A DNA stretch of 64,000 bases. Source: Tetraselmis striata. Its lineage: Eukaryota > Chlorophyta > Chlorodendrophyceae > Chlorodendrales > Chlorodendraceae. The stretch spans positions 62,001-126,000 of the forward strand of contig VCJN01001300.1 of NCBI GenBank assembly GCA_006384855.1, given 5' to 3'. The notes under the pieces are model-generated. The model was given only the letters and a program-made list of their open reading frames with translations. It was not told the DNA's origin and did no database searches. Below, one piece after another: positions 11,698-23,550 of this stretch (positions are counted from its first letter, which is position 1; every line of letters begins with the position of its first letter). Made by a program: the position numbers and the translations under genes.

Positions 11698-13274
11698 TCA
11701 TGCAGAGCCGTCCAATTCACTGTGGAACTGCGCCAAAAACTGCTCCATGAATTGGTGTCTCGCGTCCGCCCTCGCTCGGCCTGCCTACACGGCGGGCATG
11801 GCATGCTTGAGTTGCGAGGCCTTGAGGCAATGTATGAGCTGGCTGCGGCACGAGGCAGTGGGCAGGCAGCCAAACCCGCCACCCACCCGCGTCTTCATCA
11901 TGCCGCGCAGCTTCAGGAGCTTCTCGTGAAAATGGTTGATCGTCGTCTGCTCCACCGCGCTGTTCATGTACTCTTCCCGCGTCAAAGCAGCCCTGCAGAC
12001 AGAGCCGTGATTGGCGCCAGTATTCGCAGGGCGCAATCACAGAGGAGACGCACGTGACTGGCAGACGGGTTCCCATGCATATCGAGTCAATTCACAATGT
12101 TGGCCTGTCAATTTGCAGTGATTTTGTTGTGGACCTGGTACCGTCATTGTGGGTGTGAGCAATGTAGCGCTTGCTTATTGCAAAAGTGCGAATAATGTCA
12201 CGATAAAAGAGCAAACATCCACAATAAGCACACCCTTAAACAAAATCAAGTTGGCCGCCTTTGTGGCATTCGTTTGTTTGCCCGCACAGGCAGGCAGGCA
12301 GGCGTGTCTGCCCCCACCTCGCCGGCACGTTTGGGTCGTGCAGGACGCGGTTCATGCGGCCGCCAAACGTGAGACAGCGAGCCACCCCGATGGCACCGAT
12401 GGCATCCAGCCTGGCAAGGCAGCAGGAGGATCAATGGTGAGGATGCTGTAGGTGGGGATGGGGGAGGCGGGCACCGGGCATTTTTAGTCCAACGCAGCTA
12501 GGTTGCGGGAATCTCAGGCGGCGCTTGCCTGTCGGCGTCTTGCACGACGCACAGCTCCGGGGACGGTGCCGTCAGCGGCCCATTCACCTCATCCTGCGCC
12601 AGCAGAGCAAAGGCCTCAGACAAAGCCATGCGCCGCTCAGGTATGAACACCGGTGCGTCTGCGGTGCGTCACCTTGAAGCCGATGTGCTTCACAATGTAC
12701 ACGATCCGCTGCTTGGCGGCGTCAGTGAGGTTTGTCTTCGCATCCAGGAAAGCCTTCACTGCCTCTGACCCCGCCCCCGCGTCCTTGCTGTACTTCCAGT
12801 CCTTGATGTCATGCAGCAGAGCGGCCAGCTCCACCACCTCCAGCGACTCCCCCTGCATAATCGCACCCCAGTAAGAGCGTGCCGTGCTTTATAGAGCACA
12901 GGGCTGAGGGCTTTCGGAAATCCGTGGAGGGTGCTCTTCTGTGGTCCTGCCCACGGCGTTGCAAGTGGAGTGTGCTGGTGTGATGGAGTCTCACCGGCAA
13001 TTGCTCCTCATCCGCAAGCTTCAGCGCCAATGTGCGCACGCGGGAGATGTGCCTGCTCGGCCCGACAAATACCGAACCTCACCCTAGGCGCACACATAGG
13101 CAGTGGATGCCTACGCTGGCGCAGTATAAGCAGGGCAGGCCGCCCTAGAAAGCTGTTCCGGGCGGCGCGGTGCGGCGCTCACCACCAATCGTGCGACGAG
13201 TCCACCCCGCAGCTGCGGATCTCTTCGCGGACAAAGTCCTCCGCGAGCTGCACCGCCTCACTCCGGCCAGCCAT
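11698..13274 (-). CDS. HD-domain metal-dependent phosphohydrolase (YedJ-like), seven exons, 226 aa
   Basis: Exons on the minus strand: 13274-13183, 13052-12995, 12852-12673, 12593-12529, 12410-12318, 11992-11887 and 11784-11698. Phases close across all six introns; 681 nt give 226 residues, close to the size of bacterial YedJ-type proteins. HD-superfamily metal ligands are visible: SHDWWH at residues 27-32, the HD doublet in [12 protein letters not shown] at 64-65, and [13 protein letters not shown] with Asp131. Conserved tail segments [10 protein letters not shown] and [10 protein letters not shown] follow. The family is expected to hydrolyse phosphoesters; the natural substrate is unknown. 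The intron after exon 4 uses a GC donor (GACAG|GCAAGC). No targeting peptide is evident. It is divergent from the ABM-domain gene 1.3 kb away. Confidence 0.9.
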
Positions 13275-14561
13275 AACGGTGGCGGTGCAGTGATCAATGC
13301 GATCTCGTCGCGGGCCGGTGCCACAGCAGTGGCGCTGGGCGGTGCAGTTGCCAAGCGACGAGGCTGCAGGGCAGTGCGGCGCCACGGGGCTATCCCTACT
13401 CGCACAGCGAAGGATTTCCGGGGGCAATATGTTGAATGTAGACTGAGCTCGATGGCGCGAAACGACCGGGACCGACTGTCACTTTCTTTAAGCACCTTTT
13501 TCGCTGGAGCGCGATTTGGCGACCCCGAGACCCTGGCTTCACTGCAAAAGAGAGGCTCGTGAGCACAGGCTGCGGTTTTCAGATCGACGCAGTTGTCTGC
13601 CTTGCGTTGTCAGGAGAATGTGGATGAGGTAGTGTGTAGTGTGTTAATTGGACCCGGAAGGGTTTGACTGTGCCCCCTCCCCCCCCCCCCCCCCCCTCCG
13701 CGCCGGGTACCCGTGCTTATTCTTCCGCACGATGCTTGCACTCGAACTTTGGGGAATAAAAAAGTTTTATCAATTAAACGCCAATTTAAATATTTGTACG
13801 ACTGGCGGAACCAGTAGACTAAACCGGTAGCAGCGCCACTGTTGCACGTTGTACTGAGTACCCTGAACACCCATCGTCGTACGCGTATGGGGATACGGGT
13901 ATCGACTGACTGCTGACGACGACCGCCATATATGTGACGGGCTGTCGGCTGTCGCTGGTACCTGGTATAGTCGCCACAGGTAATGCGTAATCCTTAATAG
14001 TCGCTATTAAGACGATTTAGCGCGGAATAAGGATAATGCTGAGCGACCATGGTGCAATAAGGATCTGCTTCGTCCATCATTTTACATAATCCTTATGATT
14101 GCGGTCAACTTGCGGTAACCAGTTATCCGAATAAACTTGAATTTGCGACTATCTAGCGAGTAGCGGGTATTCATGGAAGTATGCATGGGCTATAGCGATC
14201 ATCTCCCATATGGACCTGGCAGCGACCATTATTTATCTACCGGTATGATCAGCATGTATTGATACAGCTTGCTGCGCTGCTGATAAATGCGCCCGCCGCC
14301 TCCGCCCGACGACGCGACGAGACGATCGGGCGAAACCGCCGGTCGCTGCTACCCTGTAATTCTTACCGGTAGCTGAATAAGGTGTTGTCCCCCGCCTTCA
14401 CCTGAGCGATACGGAGTAGTAATATCACCGCGCATCATCTGCCAGTTGTTCATACTCTCTATGCTAAAGTGGGGCTGGGGTGAGCCTGGTTAGTCGCGAG
14501 ACCTCTTACCGTATCCCAGGCCGAAGAGGGCGCTGAGAACCGCGGCCACTGCTCCCGGGCG
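13275..14561. other. Divergent intergenic region
   Basis: Separates the starts of the HD-domain gene (-) and the ABM gene (+), so both promoters should lie here. It contains a C run at about 13678-13697. The 13.7-14.5 kb part has moderate GC and several short GTACC palindromes. No repeat copy, RNA gene or convincing open frame was seen. Confidence 0.45.
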
Positions 14562-15688
14562 ATGCGGGGCTCCGGGGAGATGGGTGCCAAGGCACTATTA
14601 GCCACAGTCGCTGCTGCGGCGGTGGTGGGCTACCTGCTGGGCAGGCGTGGCCAGGCCGGGGTGTCACGAAAGCAGGTGTGTGCTGCTGCAAGCCAGCAGG
14701 CTATTTTTACGATTTTCCCTCCCAGCGGCTCGACCAAATTTGGGGGGGGGGGGGGGGGGGGGGGGGCACCGAACACCGCGTACAAGTCGTTGAGATAGAG
14801 CACCCGCTACATCGATGTGGACCAGCCCAGGAAAACTTGTGGCGGTTTTCCCCACCAGTGCAGAATAGCTTTTTCGCCCGCCGTGCTGAGCTGTTTGGGT
14901 CCCCTCCTACAGATACCTATACCAGTACGCGTTGCGTACAATGGGGCAAACCGGCCCAGTGACGACTCTGCGCTGATCTGCTGTGGCTGCTCCAAGCGTA
15001 GGCCTGGCAGCTGGTGGTGTGGAAGACTTTTCACTCTGTAAAGGACAGAGATGCATTCTTGGAGCTGTTCGCCCCGCTTGTGAGCGCAGCCGCCACGTGC
15101 TGTATTGTCATGGCGCTGTCAGATAATGTGAAACTACGATGGAACAGGTGGCTCTGCCCACAAATTCTCGGCCCTCTCTGAAAGCCTCTTCCGCTGCAGG
15201 CAGCTTATGTCGCTGAGAGCGAGCCCGGAACGCTTACGTACTCGGTGTCGGTAGCCGACAACGATCCGACCAAAATCATGATCCTTGAGCGGTACGAAAG
15301 CAAGCTGTACTGGGAGATTGTGCACAGGGCCTCTCAGGTAAGGTGCCCGTCAGGAAGACAGCTGGCGAAGCTCATACTGTGCATCATGCTGTGCTGGCGG
15401 CCAGATCGTGAGATGCTGTTGCCGTTGTACCCTCGCTCATGCCTGGCATTGTGCAGAAAGCGCCAGCAGGGTGACCTATCTCACCACATCTCGCGTCATA
15501 TTTCCCCGCCTGAGGCTGATGGCCTATCTGCCAATAATCGGCGCATCATCTGTTCACTGATCCTCGCAATATTTGCATGACGCGCTCGCTTGCAGCCCTT
15601 TTTGAAGTTCAAGGAATCCATATCCGGCATGGACTTCAAGTCTGGCGGTGGCCAGAGCTACATTGAGGAGCACATGGGCAAACTCTAA
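14562..15688 (+). CDS. Membrane-anchored antibiotic biosynthesis monooxygenase (ABM) domain protein, four exons, 140 aa
   Basis: Exons 14562-14675, 15002-15079, 15200-15337 and 15596-15688, all in phase 0, give 140 residues ending in TAA. An in-frame ATG at 14580 is an alternative start. Residues 10-28 form a single hydrophobic segment (LLATVAAAAVVGYLLG) followed by Arg-Arg, suggesting an N-terminal membrane anchor or organelle signal. The rest is a single ferredoxin-like ABM fold: WKTFHSVKDRDAFLELF, then EPGTLTYSVSVADNDP and IMILERYESKLYWEIVH, then SISGMDFKSGGGQSYIEEH. The family includes quinol monooxygenases, haem-degrading enzymes and small stress proteins, so the reaction cannot be predicted. 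Intron 1 holds a run of about 24 G. Confidence 0.85.
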
Positions 15689-16278
15689 CGTGCAGCCGCA
15701 GCCGCCCGCTCACGAGGCACCTGACCAAGCCTTTCCCGTGCTGCGCACAGATGGCGCCTGTTCCCTGGTCGTGCGTAACTGACTTTCTGCCCAGCAATTG
15801 GGACTCAACATGAATGATGATAGCATACTCACGGTCCAAACAATTCACCTCCCCGCCCAGCACAGCTTTGTTTTTTCATGTGAAATGAATACAGACGCAT
15901 CAATGCTGTCAGAGAGATGTCATTCATGCACAGAGTCCATTTGGCACATTCGCGGTTGAAGGGCATCCGCCTCGGTGCTGTCTCATTTACAAGCCCGACT
16001 TCTCAGCGAATAATCACAGGGAATTATTCTTGGACTTTTTATTCGCATTCATCCTTGCGCGCGTGCTTTTTTTTATTTGCCGTCTCCGACTGGATCGCGT
16101 CCGCCAGCCATTGGACGGCTCCGACAGGCTGTCGGTATTTTTATTTGCCGCATCGTTAGTGTTCGCTCTAATTCAGGGAGAGCCGCAATAGGCTGACCCC
16201 CTGGACTCCACACAACATGGCGGTTCCTCAGCTATGTACGCACTTGCCATTGCTGGGGTGGCCGCCTGGTGAGTTTAT
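15689..16278. other. Short gap between convergent genes
   Basis: Holds the 3' UTRs of the ABM gene (+) and the unknown gene at 16279-18027 (-). No repeat, RNA gene or domain-bearing open frame was seen. Confidence 0.45.
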
Positions 16279-18027
16279 TCAATCCTTGATTAGGCGCAGC
16301 GTTGCCAGCGCCTTCTGCTTGGTCGCGCCGCAGCTCTTCCTCGCATAGCCATCCAGGGCCTGCATCAGCAGCTCCGGCACGCGAGGGTCGCGGTGCACCG
16401 GGTGCTCCTGTGCAGACCTCATGGCAGCCGCAACGTGCACCTTGATGGGGTAGCCGTTGTTGGGCTTCATGCTCCGGATCTCCTGGATCAGCTCAAACCA
16501 CGGCTTCCCCTTGATGGCGGCGACGTTGGCATGGAACTGCGCAGCACCGCGCGCAATGTGGGTGACCACGTACTTCTCGCTGGATGTCGCCGAGGGCAGG
16601 ACGGCACTCATGGTGCGTGAGGCGGGGACAGCCGGCCGCCGAGTCTGCGCAGCATCATGGCCCGGGAGCGGAAGGCTGTCGGGGCTGCCAGGAGTGAATC
16701 GGTTCAGAATCTGCATCGCCATGCTGCGCATGCCCTCGCACGAGTCCCGGTCGTCATACTCTGATATCGCCTGACGCAGGAGGCAGGTGATGCCACTGCC
16801 AGCACCCTGTGCCTCAGCGGCCAAGAGGGTACTGCGAACCACGGCTCGGATGGCGAGACCTGTGTCAGCAGGGAAGTAGCGCAGAGACGCCAGAATCCGC
16901 CACCATGGCTTGGATGCTTGAGATGGGCCGTCCCCGGCGCCGTTCTCGACAAGCGGTTGCGACAGGAGAGTGGGACTCAGCTGCAGGCTAGAGCATGACT
17001 TTGAGCTCTGCAAGGCTGGGGCTGGCGGATGGCTGAGGAAGAGATCTGGGATGTCCAGGAGTGAGGTGAAGGACGGAGGGACCTGGGCGGCGCTCTGCGG
17101 GGCGTTGGCCATCCGGTTGACAATGCCCTCAATTGATGTCAATGATGGGTCAACCAGGGGCTGGCTTCCATTCAACCTCGAGGAGTTGCAGTCGGTGGGC
17201 TGAATATGACATGGGTGTTCAGTTGAGGTCTGAGGATACTGGCTGCCAGAAAAGGGGCTCCCATCATGTGGTGGGACTCCGTCAGGTCCGGAAAAGGCCA
17301 TGTCCAAGCTGCATGATGTTGCAGGAGCACTGTATGACACATTAGTCTGCAGTTCGGTGGAGGCAGGCAGCCCCCAGCCATAGCTTCCCAGGCCGGCAAT
17401 TTGATCCAGGCCCATGGTGACTGGTAGGGGAGCTGATGAGTTGGCTGTCTGAAAGGTAGACACAGGGACTCTGCCGCTGCTGATGGGGAGCTTTGCTGCT
17501 GTCTCAGAAGCCCGGCGTGCGATGTGCAAGTTGGCGGGACTGTCGATGGGATTTGCCAGGCTGCGGTTCCAGTTGGCCAGCGATGGATGAAATGCGGACC
17601 CAGCTGGCGAGTTCTCGCCAGAGGTAGCCACAGGTGGCACAGAGACACCCAAGGGCCCCTGGCAAAAGCATTCGGGCGTTTGCCGCTTTGGCTCGAAGGG
17701 TTGGTGGCTCACCGCCGACATCATTATCTCCTGAGACGCATATGCGGAACATGGGTGAGTAAGATCAAATGATGGCACGTGCCTCGTGCTATTCTAGTTG
17801 GAGAGCTAGCCGTGTGGACAGCCCCTGCTATCGGTGGGACGAGGGCCCCTTCCACCCCTCTGATGGAAACGGATTCCTCGCGCAGCAAAGACAAGACCGG
17901 CACATCGGGGGTTTCGGGGATAAATCTGGCTCCTTACCTGTGAGTTGCTCGTTTCGTAGAGCGTGACGCGGTGAAATGGGTCCTGCACGAGCGCCGCCGG
18001 CGCCAGGGAGGTCGGAACGGTAGGCAT
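16279..18027 (-). CDS. Unknown protein, Ser/Pro-rich with helical C-terminus, two exons, about 513 aa
   Basis: Exon 1 is 18027-17938 (MPTVPTSLAPAALVQDPFHR and 10 more residues) and ends at a CAG|GTAAGG donor. Exon 2, 17730-16279, follows a CGTCTCAG acceptor in phase 0 and runs 483 residues to TGA. Roughly residues 35-290 are low complexity, rich in Ser, Pro, Asn and Gln, and probably disordered. The C-terminal 200 residues are predicted helical, with conserved-looking segments such as PWWRILASLRYFPADTG and KPWFELIQEIRSMKPNNGY. I recognise no domain. A disordered N-terminus plus helical C-terminus is common in regulatory proteins, but that is only an impression. An upstream in-frame start at 18120 is possible. 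Confidence 0.7.
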
Positions 18028-19510
18028 TACAGTGCCAGGGCGTCGCGGTGTCGCGCGGCAGTGAGCGGTTGTCGCTCGACGTGCCAGCTGCGGCAGGGGC
18101 GACAAGCCTGCGGGAAGCACACGGCGGCAACAACGCGCTGAGTCGAGAAAGATGTGAAAGCAAATAGCATTGTTTTGTATGGATTATTTTCGACTGTCCT
18201 TTGAGAAGGAAAGCTGTTCATTACGAGATCGTGGCACAAGTGCGGCGCAACGGTTTTTAGGGGCATTTGGACGGCTTGGCCGCCGCCGCCGGGCGGTGAC
18301 TGGGATGGAGCTTACGTCCAGCCCCGCGAGCCGCTTCCGGCCGCGCGAGCCACCGCCCGAACTACTTGCCAGGATTGACAACGGTGCCACAAACGGCGGA
18401 TAAACGGATGTCCGGGTGAAGACCGCGGTCTTGCTACGTCTCGATGTTGCGAGCTCGCAATTGTCATGCAGAGCGACCGTGCGGTTGGACAAGGCCTGCT
18501 AATTTTACTACATACGAGAATGCACGTGCTGCTGGACGCAATCGTCATGAAGCAGCGACGCCGGCACCGGCGATGGCGCGGCGCGGGGCTCCGGCAACGA
18601 GGCTACTAGCCACAACAAGATATATGGTGTATGGTCGGGGGCGGCCGAACGCTGGATCGTCTGCATGGAGGAAGCGCGCGTGCGGGGGGGGGGGGGGGGG
18701 GGGGGGGGTTCGGATCACGATACGGCTTAACTACGGCACTGTTTGCCATCAGCGAGTTGAACCGCCGCCGCCGGACGATGAAAAACGGGACATTGCGACC
18801 GTCAGGATATCACCCATCAGTGAACCGATAGCAGAGGATACTCGGACTTGGGGACCACACTGACTTGCAAATTTCCCAATCGCCAGATGCAAACCTTTGT
18901 TGGTCGAGACCAGGGTCGCGGCAGCGGCGGCTGTAGAGGTGGCGACCTGATGGCGCTCGCTGGGCGCTCTATTGTCGGCGTACGTCTGCGGTAAGATTAG
19001 AGCGGCGCTGCTACGAGTAGTATATGGGTGTGGTGGGCACACTACCCGTACTGGAGCGTTGGCGGAGTAGGCCAGATAATCCTTTTAAGCGACCTACCGC
19101 AAAACAGCAGCTCTCGTCCGGCCGCTTGTATTTTAAAGGGATTGGTCTTGTACTGATGGATCTCCTGCTGGTACAGTAATCCAATACTCGTACTACTGAT
19201 GATTTTAGTGTGGTCATGAGCATAAATTCTAGTCGCTATATATATTATTTTAGTATCCTCATCAGCACGCTGAGTAGAAGTGCCTAGCTAGGTTGCTGGG
19301 GTTGCGGGTTGGGTTGGGGTTTAGATAATTCGATGATGAGTCATCGCGAGGATAAGGATTTTAATATACAAGGAGGTGCTGGTGAAGATTAGCGCTACAG
19401 ATACAGGCACCTCAAGCTGCAGCTACAGGACATCATCTTTTAGCAAGCAGAACTCAGGCCGGGCAAATGATCACTGTGTATGGCACTAAGCCCCTACTGT
19501 GATGTACAAG
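18028..19510. other. Upstream region of the unknown gene, then gene-free DNA
   Basis: The first few hundred bases should hold the promoter of the minus-strand gene. A run of about 24 G lies at 18685-18708. Open frames near 18444-18863 are extended by this run and by chance and are not called. From about 19050 the sequence turns AT-rich. Nothing else was recognised. Confidence 0.4.
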
Positions 19511-19735
19511 TAAAAGTAAACTTCGCACCGGGACATCGGCCGAAGCCGCCCCAGCACTTGACCTCTTGCGCCAACTGCAGTCGAAGGTCTGGCATAGCCC
19601 ATACAACATTGCCTCATTCGAACCCCAAAGAGCTAATGCATCAACCAAGTAATAAACTCAGGACACGCCGGGACGATATTGCCGAAAATACATCGGCCAG
19701 GATTCGGTACCCGGACCTCTCGCGTACGAGACGTG
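19511..19735 (-). repeat. SINE-like repeat, copy 1
   Basis: One of five related copies. In the orientation given, the 3' side ends with TTTACTTTTA. The body contains TTCGAATGAGGCAA and GGTCTGGCAT-type blocks (read here as reverse complement). The 5' side carries a decayed tRNA-like block with CTCGTACGCGAG. Compare copies at 19883, 20067, 35491 and 59432. Confidence 0.6.
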
Positions 19736-19882
19736 GTGTATGCTATCATCAGCAGATATATTCAATCACCGATTCTATCGCGATTCACCGGAGACCATTG
19801 CGGTGATTAACTGGCGTCGGGTAGCTTATTAACGCCATATAATATGTACATCCCTTGTCCGCTCGGTTGAGCGGTCGTCTCG

Positions 19883-20066
19883 TAAAAGTAAAGTTCGCCT
19901 CGGGACATTGGCCGAAGCCGCCCCATCACTTGACCTCTTAGGCTAATTGCAGTCGTAGGTCTGGCATAGCCGGTAGACCATTGCCTCATTCGAACCCCGA
20001 AGGGCTAATGCATCAATTGGGTAAACCCAGCCAGCAGGACACGCCGGGACGATATTGCCAAAAAGG
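19883..20066 (-). repeat. SINE-like repeat, copy 2 (truncated at its 5' side)
   Basis: Aligns with copy 1 from its TAAAAGTAAA end through GGGACGATATTGCC and then stops where copy 3 begins in opposite orientation. The copies differ by scattered substitutions, so they are not a recent tandem duplication. Confidence 0.6.
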
Positions 20067-20294
20067 TCATCGTCTCGTACGCGAGAAATCCCGGGATCGA
20101 TTCCTGATGTATTTCGGCAATTATACCGTCCCGGCGTGTCATGGATTGGGTTTACCCGGTTGATGCATTAGGCCTTCGCGGTTCGAATGAGGCAATGCTG
20201 TACGGGCTATGCCAGACCTACAACTGCAGTTGGCGCAAGAGATCAAGTGCTAGGGCGGCTTCGGTCGATCTCCCGGAGCGAACTTTACTTTTAG
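20067..20294 (+). repeat. SINE-like repeat, copy 3, inverted against copy 2
   Basis: Starts with TCGTCTCGTACGCGAG, then GGGATCGATTCCTG, which is one base off an RNA polymerase III B-box. It continues through GGTTCGAATGAGGCAA and CAACTGCAGTTGGCGCAAGAG and ends in ACTTTACTTTTA. It sits head-to-head with copy 2. Confidence 0.6.
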
Positions 20295-22872
20295 TTTTAC
20301 AACGTAATATTACCTAAATAATACCGGTCTTATATTATTTATTCTACCCATACATACTGCGCCGCCGCAAATATTTGTTTCATAATCCGTTTGGTATCTG
20401 GGTTAGTCAACGGGTACTGCTCGTACCAGCACGGGACGTTATTTATTAATATTCGAAATGCTGAGATTTGAGATTAATTTCTTACATCTACACCCCCACA
20501 AAGTCTGCCCCCCCCCCCCCCCCCCCCCCAAATGCGCAACACGCGGGAATTCACTGTTGCGCGGGTGTACATACGGCAATATTGTCGGATGCCATTCAGC
20601 TAACCGCTGGGTGCACTCAATAGCCACTGAGTGCATCGTCTAAAATTGGTAAATGTCGGTTAATTGGCGCGGAGAAGTGTAGTATAAGTGTAGAACAGCC
20701 GCAACAGTGATGCCCCATTTTTAGCATTATAAGCGAGTTCGGAGCGTGTATGTAGTATAACGGTTTTTGGCAAAAATAGGTGCGCTTTCCTTCCAAATTC
20801 GCCGACATAATGGTGTCATGCGACCACTTCGTGCTTTTTTTATTGCGTAAAAATGAGTATGCACGCGAGAGGGACGGTACATAAATAAATATGAGCGCCC
20901 TCGCTCAATGTTGGAAAGAAAAACTACTGCAATCGCAGTGAGTTTTTGGAGGTGTGTCTTTGAGGTATATCTTCGTGAAACGGTGTCGGACTGAGGCGTA
21001 CGAGGTCGCGTTAGAAAGCAAAAGCGATACGTGTGAGTTTGGGACTTATATTGCCCGGATTTTTACGCTCAGAATTGCCATATTTGCTGACGTTTAAGGG
21101 GTATGCAAGCCCAAAAACATGTTTTCACATTTTGGAGCCCAATGCTAGGCACCGTAACGGGCACCTAGGTGCAACCCATAGTGCCTCGTTCAGACTGAAG
21201 CCTAGTATAGGTCTCAAGTAAACAAACCACTCCTCATTATATCGTTTCCCCCAATCAAAAGGGGTTTTTTGGCTCGCAATGCATAGAAATTTCTGGGATT
21301 TCGCAGTAATCGGTGCTTTGGCAAAATGCCTATCTTTCCTCCCACACCTCCCGCGATGCGTCGTTGCAGTAACGCATCGGAAGGACTTTGATATGGGCTA
21401 TCCACATGGCAAAGATTCGGCCATATAGCGCGTCGCGTGTTATGCTACCAATGGACTACAATTTTAGGCCCTTCCGAGCACTGACAAAACTGTAGGGGTA
21501 GTGGCGCGTGCACGGCTGCGATGCCATGTCAGCACCCAAATGGCACGACACTCCCAAAGCTTGTTCATTTACTATCATATTATCCGCGCGTAAAAGCTTG
21601 GGGACATGAGCAACCCCGTGAAGCTGAAACGTGTGCAATCGCATTATGCATTTTTTGTTGAAAAGCGGCATTTTTAATTGTGAGTGGAAAAAGAGCACTA
21701 CGGAAAACGATGCATCAGCGCGACGTTTTGGAGGGTGCGCTGCAACCAAGGTAACGGAAGCTGAGCTTCGGTATAAGTTGAAGACTAGGCGCGGTTTTGG
21801 CCATATGCTAGTGCGCCGCGATGCGCCCACATGCAAATTCGTGTAGGGCTAAGCTTTTTGTGGGAGAGTGTCTTACTTTGTTCTATTTAGCGACTAGTCC
21901 TTTATCTTGAACATGCCAGGTGTCTTACGGCCCGACCGTTGACATGAACCCACATAGGGTAGACTGCTCCCGGACTGAGGTGGCATTGAACGTAGCAACG
22001 TGTGGTCCTCTGAAGGCCACGTACGGGACGGGTTATACTTGTTATTAGCGATAACTAAAACTTGTTGAGTTGGCCATTTATTTAGTGGGGGTGGGGGCGA
22101 ATCCAATGATAGGCACATGGGATAGCATAGTCAAAACATGCCGCAAATCACCAATCCATGCCGTCCATGGACGCTGCATATCATTAACGAAGGCGAAGTT
22201 CCGCCCCGCCTCAAGGCGCGACTAGAACACACAATTGAACGTTGTTGATATTCATTGCTGCGATCGTCGTGACGAACTCTCTCGAGACAGACAACCCTCA
22301 GTCCGCTCAATAGCCCGGCGGACTACTTGGCGCCTCGCATCATGTGTATGCTAATAACGAATGATGCGCATGCCACGCCTCGGGTGCCATGTCCTTCGTA
22401 CATACCTCGCGTTATTATGGCATTATTCCCGGTCTTTGAGCGCCTTGCCCTCGGCGCAAATCGAGCAATGAGCGAATCGAATCCCCTTCATGTGCGTGAT
22501 CGATCACATCAGGGAACTCCTACTCCCATGCTCGGCTGCCCTAACGAGTTGAAGCACGCGATCTCCGTCTTGTCTTCTTCGTCCGGAAACCACGTCACCA
22601 TTGCGGGCATTTATTGCGAAAACGGGTAAAGTAGCGGTGTTTCACATGTAGGGGAGCTCCGGCCTACTATACATACGGTGATTATATCGTGACTACATAG
22701 GATATCGTCGCTTGCGAACAAAGGCGGGTGGTGCGAGCTTTCTTCATGTTGGACAGCACGTGGGTAGAGGCGAAAGTATAATCCAGCGAAGCGTCGATTT
22801 TTCGGCGGTGAGCTTTATTGCCGTACGGGTACCCGTATAGTGCAGCGGATCGGGCCCATAGGTGCATGACTA
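20295..22872. other. Gene-free region, unassigned
   Basis: Moderate GC, with one C run at about 20509-20529. Open frames at 21836-21456 (-) and 22327-22629 (+) have no known domains. Several stretches (20.9-21.2 kb, 21.5-21.8 kb) look like decayed coding or element DNA, but no match to anything else in the window was found. Confidence 0.35.
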
Positions 22873-23294
22873 AAGCGCTTATCTACTGGCATGCACTAGT
22901 ATGTACTATAATTTACCCACCCGCACACCCACCCGCCCACCCGCCCGCCCACGGTCCATTACACAGCCGTCCGATTCCTATCTCACGGTTGGGAGGCTAT
23001 GAGTACTGGTACTCGCTACTCGCTGCAGGTAATGGAAAAAAAAACTCTGGTACTTCAAAGCGCTGGCAATTCGAACGCTCGCTGCTGGTACTGGTACTCG
23101 CTACTCGCTACTGCTATTGCTGGCACTGGTACTGGTACTCGCTACTCGCTGCTGGTAATGGAAAAAAAAGCTCTAGTACTTCAAAGCGCTGGCAATGCAA
23201 TTCATGGAACTGTAGGCCAGTGATATAGACCCCGTTCTTTTAAAATTTTCTGAAAAATCGACGCATCGCTGATTCAACTGTCAAGTTACTTCAT
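22873..23294 (+). repeat. Dispersed repeat B, copy 1, with internal duplication
   Basis: About 90% or more identical by eye to 56874-57162. Shared landmarks in order: AGCGCTTATCTACTG, a CCCACCCG-rich run, GGTCC with ACACAGCCGTCCGATT, GTACTCGCTACTCGCTGC, AATGGAAAAAA and CTGTCAAGTTACTTCAT. This copy is about 130 bp longer because the block from GTACTCGCTACTCGCTG to AAGCGCTGGCAAT is repeated. No coding frame is shared, so it is probably a non-autonomous element. Confidence 0.75.
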
Positions 23295-23374
23295 ATTTGT
23301 ATCATAATCGTGTATGTTTCGAGCACCATGATGAGACGAGAACAGAAAGCACATCTAACTAAAGGAAACTAATG

Positions 23375-23550
23375 GTGTACTCGCCCGACTCCCGTACAAA
23401 GGTTTTCGTGTACATTACTATAGTCGATCCCCGGCACCGTGCAATGTTACGGTCGCCGTGTGTCTTGGCCCCACCTGCCGCCGTCGTTGAAAATATCCCG
23501 CAGGTCGCTACGCTGATCGCCCCGCCGCGCGACACGGTTGTACACCCCTC
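23375..23550. repeat. Dispersed repeat A, copy 2
   Basis: Partner of 6733-6900; see that entry. The shared core is CCACCTGCCGCC, GAAAATAT, GCTGATC and CCGCGC in the same order. Confidence 0.5.
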
